Of a stretch of 64,000 bases of DNA, positions 57,502-64,000 are shown piece by piece. Within the stretch, counting starts at the first letter, position 1; every line of letters starts with the position of its first letter. Where the stretch lies: NCBI RefSeq assembly GCF_009905375.1, contig NC_133655.1, positions 171,429,141-171,493,140 of the forward strand, written 5' to 3'. This DNA comes from Apium graveolens (taxonomy: Eukaryota; Streptophyta; Magnoliopsida; Apiales; Apiaceae). Position numbers and translations under genes: made by a program. The notes under the pieces are model-generated. The model made no database searches. It was not told the origin of the DNA and was given only the letters and a program-made list of their open reading frames with translations.

Positions 57502-58073
57502 TGTCTAATATATTTCATGTTTAGTTCTCAGATCTTAACTAACGGGAAATATCAGTTCTTACTGGGATCAGGTTTTACTGGAAGTCAGAACTTAAGGATA
57601 TCAGAACTTTGATTATTAGAAGATAATATCAGAAGATGGATATCATAACTTAAGTACTGGAGGACTTACAGTTAAGGAAGGAATCTGATTTACAGGAAAG
57701 AAGATAGAGACTAATACAAGAAGAAGATATGCAAGGAAAGAGTTCGAGGACTAGAAGAATTATAAGATATCTGGTTGATATATTTTAGGAGACAGAATTA
57801 TATTCCATATCAACTAGAAGTTATCTTGTAACTGTGTGTCTATATAAACACAGACATATGTTTACTCTATAAGAGTTACGATCATCGAGAAGATCATATA
57901 ATTGTAACCTAGTAGCTCTCGTGATATTTGTTCATCACTGAGAGAGAACAGTTCCATTGTAACAGAGATTATTATATCGAATACATCTGTTTTCTGTTAC
58001 TTGTGCTTTAAATCGATTTGATTGTAATCTACACTGTATTCAAACCCCTACTACAGTGTTGTGTTACCTAACA
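57502..58073 (+). repeat. Copia 3 5' LTR
   Basis: About 570 bp ending GTGTTACCTAACA. It contains several ATCAGAACTT-like words (57570-57650), a TATATAA box at 57841 and a CTAGTAGCTC block. Start inferred. Confidence 0.65.
57841..57847 (+). promoter_or_regulatory. TATA box of copia 3 LTR
   Basis: TATATAA in GTCTATATAAACACAG, about 230 bases before the LTR end. Confidence 0.55.
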
Positions 58074-58074
58074 A

Positions 58075-58087
58075 GTGGTATCAGAGC
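58075..58087 (+). other. Copia 3 primer-binding site, initiator tRNA-Met
   Basis: GTGGTATCAGAGCC lies directly after the LTR end CTAACA. Confidence 0.85.
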
Positions 58088-58127
58088 CTATCTGTTAACA
58101 CACATACAGTAAAGATCCAAAACAATC

Positions 58128-60407
58128 ATGTCTGAAGAAGTAGAAAATCCAACCAAGCCCGCTAAAACTGAAGAAACTCCAAAGACTCAAACCCATAGCC
58201 GATATGAGACTATCAGGGTTCCCATGCTGAGACCGTCTAAATATCCCATATAGAAAGTGAAGATGGCTATGTTTCTGGAAGCTACAGATCCAGAATACCT
58301 TGACAGAATTAATGAAGGATCGCATAAGTCAACCAAGCTCTCTGTTGTAGTTGCAGATCAGCCATCAAAGACCATACTAAAGGAGAAAAGTGAATACACA
58401 GCTGAAGATATCTCATCTATTGCCAAGGATGCAAAGATAAGGCATTTGTTGCATAGTGCCATTGATAATGTCATGTCAAATAGGGTAATACAATGCAAGA
58501 CTGCAAAGGAGATATGGGATGCTTTGGAAATAAGGTGTCAGGGAACTGATGCAATCAAGAAAAATAGGAGGACTATACTCATTCAAGAGTATGAGCACTT
58601 TGACTCAAAAAGTGATGAGTCATTAACTGACTTATATGACAGGTTTGTCAAACTCTTGAATGATCTGTCACTGGTGGACAAGGAATATGACATTGAAGAT
58701 TCAAATCTAAAATTCCTTTTAGCTCTTCCTGAAAGTTGGGATTTGAAAGCTACTATTATAAGAGATAAATATGCTCTTGATGAAACTACTCTTGATGAAA
58801 TTTATGGAATGCTCAAGACTTATGAACTTGAGATGGATCAAAGAAGCAAGAGACATGGGAGAAAGTCAAGAACAGTTGCTCTTAATACAGAGAAGGAATC
58901 CCCAAAAGTGGTTATCTCAAAGAAAGGAAAAGGAAAAGCTCTCATCATAAAGTCTAATTCAGAATCATCAAGTTCTGATGATGATGATTCAGAAACTGAA
59001 AGTCTACCTGAAGTAGATGTTGATGAAGAGATGATGAAGTTGTGTGCTCTTATGGTGAAAGGTATCATAAAGATAGCATACAGGAAATTCAGAAGAGGAA
59101 AGAAGTTTTCCAGGAAAGGTAAAAGTTCTGATAAGAAGGGCTTCAGAAAATCTGAAGGCAAAGGAGGAAAGTCTGACAGAGAAGATTACTCAAATATCAA
59201 ATGCTATAACTGTGGTGAGAAAGGCCACATATCTCCTGACTGCAAGAAAGGAAAGAGTGACAAAGGCAAGGCTCTTGTCACAAAGAAGAAAAGCTGGACA
59301 GACTCCTCAGATTCTAAAGATGAGGAAAACTATGTCTTTCATACTGATGATATTACTGAGTTGAGATTATATCTTAAAACCATGTTTATTAGCTATAGAG
59401 ATCAAACTTTAACATGTGAAAGATTAACTTCTGAAAATCTTGCCTTTAAAAAGAGGAAAGATTATTTAGAAAAAGAGTTAGTTATGTTCCATCAAACTCG
59501 AAGAATAGAGATGATGCTTTCTATGTGAGAGATGAAGTGCTAAAAATGAATAAATATCTAAAAACTGAGTTAGAAAAGGAGAGAGAGATTATCAGGACTT
59601 GGACTAACTCTGGCAGAGCAACTCAGGATATACTAAGTAGTGGAAACTGGAAAGAGGGCTTAGGTTATGGACATGAGAAAAGTGAAAAAGGAACTGAACA
59701 AGTTAAGCCAATTATTAAACAGACTACTAAGCCAAAGGTAAATCCTGTTAAATTTGTAGCTAAAACTGTAAAGTCTGATTCTGAAAAGATGAAAGATATT
59801 GAGACAAAAGTGATAGCAGAGTCAACTTCTGAAAAATTAGAACAGGATAAACCAACTGAAGTTAACATAGGCTTAATGACAAAGAAGCGGCTTAAACATA
59901 AGCTGAAAGAGATTACCAGTGTAAACAAGGTAAAGGCAGCTAGAAAAAATATGAATGGAAAGGAAGGTGTGAATAAAAGCAACAATTATATGCCTATTCC
60001 TAATTCTCCTAGAAAGAAATGCTATAACTATGGAAACTCGAACCATCTGGCTTCTTTTTGCAGGAAGAATAAGAATATAAACTCCTTACCTTCTAAATCA
60101 GGAGTTAAGATTCAATCTGTTAGGTTTAAGCCACAAAATCCTTGTTTTCATTGTGGTAGTATATGACATTCCATTTATACTTGTAAGGAATATCATAGTT
60201 TGTACTATGATTATTATCAGATAAAACCTTCTTTGAAGAAAGTTACTTTAATTCCTTCTAGTGTAAAGCATGATGCAAAGTATGATACTGTAAAATCTGA
60301 TAAGAAAAATGTTAGCATAAACTCTGATGTTAAATCCGCTGCAAATGTTAACAAACTTAAAAGGCCAAAGGATCCAAGCAAGTCTGGGTCCTTAAAACTA
60401 ACCTTTA
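58128..60407 (+). pseudogene. Copia 3 gag (stop and frameshifts)
   Basis: ATG at 58128 starts MSEEVENPTKP. A TAG at 58252 stands where Trp is expected in the PI-W-K motif. The Gag core runs to about 58830, with RHLLHSAIDNVMSN and LKFLLALPESWD. A Ser/Asp/Lys-rich region and an intact CCHC knuckle (CYNCGEKGHISPDC, near 59200) follow. A one-base loss near 59497 shifts the frame into a coiled coil (KTELEKEREIIRTW), a damaged second knuckle (CYNYGNSNHLASFC) and a third knuckle (CFHCGS..HSIYTC) broken by TGA at 60164. A further shift before about 60378 restores the frame that ends WVLKTNL at 60407, matching the WVPKST end of copia 2 Gag. Intact length would be about 760 residues. Confidence 0.82.
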
Positions 60408-60423
60408 GTGGTCTTTGTGATTG

Positions 60424-63400
60424 CAGGGTAACAGGAAGAACATCCTAGTCCTGGACAGTGGATGTTCAGGACATATGACTGGAAATAAAGCCCTGCTATC
60501 AGACTTTGTGGAGAAAGCTGGCCCAGGAGTTTCTTATGGAGATGGCAACATTGGGAAAACTCTGGGATATGGCAAGATCAATCTTGGGAATGTCATCATC
60601 GAAACAGTAGCTCTAGTCTCTGGACTTAAACACAATCTGTTAAGTATAAGTCAAATCTGTGACATAGGTTATCATGTGGATTTCTTTGAAAAACACTGTG
60701 AAATTATAAGTATTTCAATAGGCAAAGTGGTTCTGAAAGGATACAGGCATGGTAACATTAATAAAGCCAGACTTTCAACAAGTACTGATGGTTCTGTAAT
60801 CTGTCTGTTGAGTAGAGCATCAATTGAAGAAAGCTGGAATTGGCACAAGAAACTCTCTCATTTAAATTTCACCAATATAAATGAGCTTGTAAAGAAAGAT
60901 CTTGTGAGGGGACTACCAAAAACAGTATTTGCTCCTGATGGCCTCTGTGATTCATGTCAGAAGGCAAAACAAAGAAAATCTTCCTTCAAGAGCAAAACTG
61001 AGTCATCAATTCTTGAGCCTTATCACCTACTGCATGTTGATCTATTTGGTCCAGTCAATGTCATGTCTATTGTAAAGAAGAAATATGCTATGGTTATAGT
61101 GGATGAGTTCATAAGGTACACATGGGTGTACTTCTTGCACAAGAAGATTGAAACTGCATCTACCCTAACGGATCATGTCAGACAGCTGGATATATTGATC
61201 AAAGATTCTGTTAAAATCATAAGGAGTGATAATGGCACTGAGTTCAAGAATTCAATCATGGAAGAGTTCTACAAAGATCATGGAATCAAACACGAATTTT
61301 CTGCACCTGGAACTCCACATCAAAATGGAGTTGTAGAAAGAAAGAACAGAACTCTCATTGAAGCTGCACGAACAATGCTTGATGAAGCAAAGCTACCAAC
61401 CTATTTTTGGGTTGAAGCTGTGCAGACTGCTTATTTTACACAAAATGCTACACTCATAAACAAGCATGGAAAAACACCATATGAAATGGTGAAGAAGAAG
61501 AAGGTAAATCTGAAATACTTTCATGTATTTGGTTGTAAGTGTTTTGTTCTGAAGACTCATCCTGAGCAGCTATCAAAATTTGATCTAAAAGCTGATGAAG
61601 GAATTTTTGTTGGATATCCACTTTCCAAAAAAGCCTTCGGAGTCTACAATTTAAGAACAAGAGTTGTCATGGAATCTATCAATTTCTCTTTTGATGATAA
61701 AAAGATTACTGGACTTGAAGATTTTGATGATCATGATCAGCTGAGATTTGAGAATGAAGATTTAAATTCTGATCCTGTAAGTTCTGATGGATTAAGTTCT
61801 GATGTTATTGAAACTGTGGTAATAACTCCAAAGGAAAATGCACCTGTCCAGGGGAAGCAAGCTGAAGATCCTACCATATCTCAAGACTCTCGAGAAGTAT
61901 CAGAACCTGTCACTGGCTCTTCAAATTTTGATTCATCTAGTTCTGATGAGCCAAACTCTGATAATTATGGAAGCTCCGATTCTTCAACTCCTGAAAAATT
62001 AAATTCAAATTCTGAAGTCTCAAAGAGCATAACTACAGGGGGAGTATCAGAAGATGCTGATGGAGACATCATGGATCATGGGGGAGGATCCAGTTCTAGA
62101 GATCAACTTCCATCTGCAAGGAAGTAGACTAAAGCACATACACCTGATTTAATCATTGGAGATCCTGAAGCAGGTGTCAGAACTAGAACTGCAACTTCAA
62201 ATGAATGTCTCTATCATTCTTTTCTATCTCAGACTGAGCCAAAGAAAGTGGAAGAAGCTCTTCAAGATGCTGATTGGGTGCAAGCAATACAGGAAGAGTT
62301 ATATGAATTTGAAAGAAATAAAGTCTGGACCCTAGTACCAAGTCCAAAGAACAGATCAGTTGTAGGTACAAAATGGGTGTTCAGAAACAAAATTGACAGT
62401 GATGGCATAATTACAAGGAATAAAGCAAGACTGGTTGCTAAGGGCTACTCTCAACAGGAGGGTATTGATTATGATGAAACATTTGCACCAGTTGCTAGAT
62501 TAGAAGCCATAAGGATCTTTTTGGCTTATGCTGCTCACAAGAAGTTTAAAGTCTTTCAAATGAATGTGAAAAGTGCTTTTCTCAATGGAGAATTGGAAGA
62601 AGAGGTATGTGTTGAACAGCCTCCAGGCTTTGTAGATCCTAAATTTCCCAATCATGTCTATAGGCTTGACAAAGCACTTTATGGCCTTAAGCAAGCTCCA
62701 AGAGCATGGTATGAGACTTTAGCTCAATTCCTTCTGAAAAGTGGATTTCACAGAGGCAGAATTGACAAGACTTTATTCTACCTCAACCATGGAAAGGACT
62801 TACTTTTGGTACAGATATATGTTGATGATATCATATTTGGTTCTACTAATTCCAAAAAGTGTGAGAAGTTTGCAAGACTGATGCAGTCAAGATATCAAAT
62901 AAGTATGATGGGAGAACTCAGCTATTTTCTGGGCCTTCAAGTTAAGCAAACTGAAGAAGACACTTTTATCCGTCAATCCAAGTACACCAGAAATCTACTG
63001 AAGAAATTTGGAATGAAAGATTGTTCAACTGCATCCACTCCCATGGCCACTTCAACCAAGTTAGATAAGGATATTGGTAAATCAGTAGATATTACTAACT
63101 ACAGAGGTATGATTGGCTCTTTACTCTATCTAACTGCTAGTAGACCTGATATCATGTATGCTACCTGTCTTTTTGCAAGATTTCAGGCTGATCCAAGAGA
63201 ACCTCACTTAATAGCTGTGAAAAGAATTTTCAGGTACCTTAAGGGTACAGCTGATCTAGGATTGTGGTATCCTAGGGAATCAGATTTTAAGCTAATTGGT
63301 TACTCAGATGCAGATTTTGCAGGATGCAAAATTGACAGGAAAAGCACTAGTGGAAGATGCCAATTTCTTGGAGGCAGATTGGTTTCTTGGTTTAGCAAGA

Positions 63401-63774
63401 AATAAAAGTCAATTTCCACATCAACTGTAGAAGCAGAATATATTGCTGCAGGAAGATGTTGTGCACAAATTCTTTGGATGAAGAATCAGTTACTGGATTA
63501 TGAGTTAGAATTTTCTAATATCCCTATTTACTGTGATAATCAAAGTGCTAATGCTATGGCAGGTAATCCAGTTCAACACTCGATGTCAAAGCACATCAGC
63601 ATAAGTTACCATTTCATAAGGGAACATGTGGATGAAGGTACAATGGAATTGCATTTTGTTCCAACAAATCAACAGCTAGCAGATATCTTCACAAAACCAC
63701 TATATGAAGCTACTTTTATAAGATTGGTAAATGAACTTGGAATGGTTTCAGGTTCTTTCTCTAAATCTGCTTAG
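60424..63774 (+). pseudogene. Copia 3 pol (nearly complete; two in-frame stops)
   Basis: It opens at the TTGCAGGG site (60422) in a frame different from gag. Protease: VLDSGCSGHMTG. Zinc finger: WHKKLSHLNF and CDSCQKAKQ, complete. Integrase core acids: HVDLFGP, RSDNGTEF, VVERKN. There is a Ser/Asp-rich linker with SSDG/SSDE repeats (61760-62090), and then RT with [22 protein letters not shown] (usual [11 protein letters not shown], an Asp-to-Asn change in a conserved motif) and YVDDIIFGS (near 62820). RNase H has DRKSTSG, STVEAEYIAAG and LADIFTKPL; the end is at 63772. Stops: TAG 62125 in the linker and TAA 63403 in RNase H. The rest is unbroken over about 1115 codons. Confidence 0.92.
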
Positions 63775-64000
63775 TTTTTGTTCTCATGCATCAGACTTTA
63801 TGATCAGTGTTTAAAGATTGTATTATCTCTATGTAATCTGTGCTTAATTTGAAATCCATTAAATGCTGATTGTTATATGATGTGGATTTATATACTCTGA
63901 TAAGTGTTTTGAATGTTATGTGACTATTCAATCCAATGAGGATAACTGTACTAGATGCTGACCTAGTAGTCTTTAATATACTAGAAATCATATGTTTGAA
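63775..64000 (+). other. Copia 3 region after pol (cut by window edge)
   Basis: AT-rich, no coding signal in 226 bases. A third ORF and 3' LTR, if present, lie beyond the window. Confidence 0.6.

Larger units (their letters stand above)
57502..64000 (+). mobile_element. Copia 3: Sirevirus-type Ty1/copia element (3' end outside window)
   Basis: 5' LTR about 57502-58073, tRNA-Met primer site, gag in two or three frames, nearly intact pol, then at least 220 bases of 3' region running off the end. The LTR start is inferred from the TG where the minus-strand remnant stops (TGTCTAATAT); the paired LTR is not visible. Pol has only two in-frame stops, so it is one of the better-kept elements here. 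Confidence 0.85.

Noticed and set aside
1..64000. tRNA, rRNA or other structural RNA genes
   Set aside because: The only tRNA-like matches are the short primer-binding sites next to LTRs; nothing longer was found by eye.

Overview
This is nuclear DNA from a flowering plant, probably a eudicot with a large, retrotransposon-rich genome; family and species cannot be told from the window. The evidence is a set of plant LTR-retrotransposon lineages (Athila-type Ty3/gypsy; Sirevirus/Maximus-type and Angela-type Ty1/copia), tRNA-Met and tRNA-Asp primer sites, and a fragment of a plant PLS-type pentatricopeptide-repeat (PPR) gene. I see no intact host gene, no RNA gene and no CRISPR. Almost every coding region is a transposon gene broken by stops or frameshifts.

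Layout. (1) 1-20461 is one Sirevirus-like copia element ('copia 1', 5' end outside the window). The 3' part of an Athila-like LTR (1-1184) abuts its gag-pol junction. A complete 11.3 kb Athila element (1899-13155) splits its integrase, with a perfect 5-bp target duplication ATGAT. Downstream of pol, copia 1 has a repeat-rich spacer, a TATA box, a small unknown ORF, an antisense PPR gene fragment and a 3' LTR ending at 20461. (2) 20462-26214 is AT-rich intergenic DNA with remnants of small DNA transposons and a microsatellite. (3) 26215-57501 is a deep nest. A minus-strand Sirevirus LTR (26680-26752 plus 55914-57143) is split by a + strand Sirevirus ('copia 2', 26753-55908, duplication GTTAT). 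Copia 2 has gag, pol and a long third ORF. That third ORF is split by a minus-strand solo LTR (36509-48747, duplication GAAA), itself split by an Angela-like copia ('copia 5', 37969-45932, duplication ATTCC). The 3' LTR of copia 2 is split by a minus-strand Angela-like deletion derivative (51119-55599, duplication CAATC). (4) 57502-64000 is a third + strand Sirevirus ('copia 3') with LTR, gag and nearly intact pol; it runs off the end.

The most interesting signals are not single genes. First, short family-specific palindromic words occur both in the LTRs and inside coding linkers of the same element. In copia 2 the word CGACGGAT/ATCCGTCG is in the LTRs, gag, the integrase-RT linker and ORF3, on both strands and in more than one reading frame. 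Second, three elements from two superfamilies carry a third ORF about 100-115 bp downstream of its own TATA box. Third, all three Sirevirus-like elements have a splice-acceptor-like TGCAGG just before the protease, and the gag/pol frame relation differs between the two that can be compared. Fourth, the Angela-like leaders hold hairpins and spaced repeats that look like RNA packaging structures.
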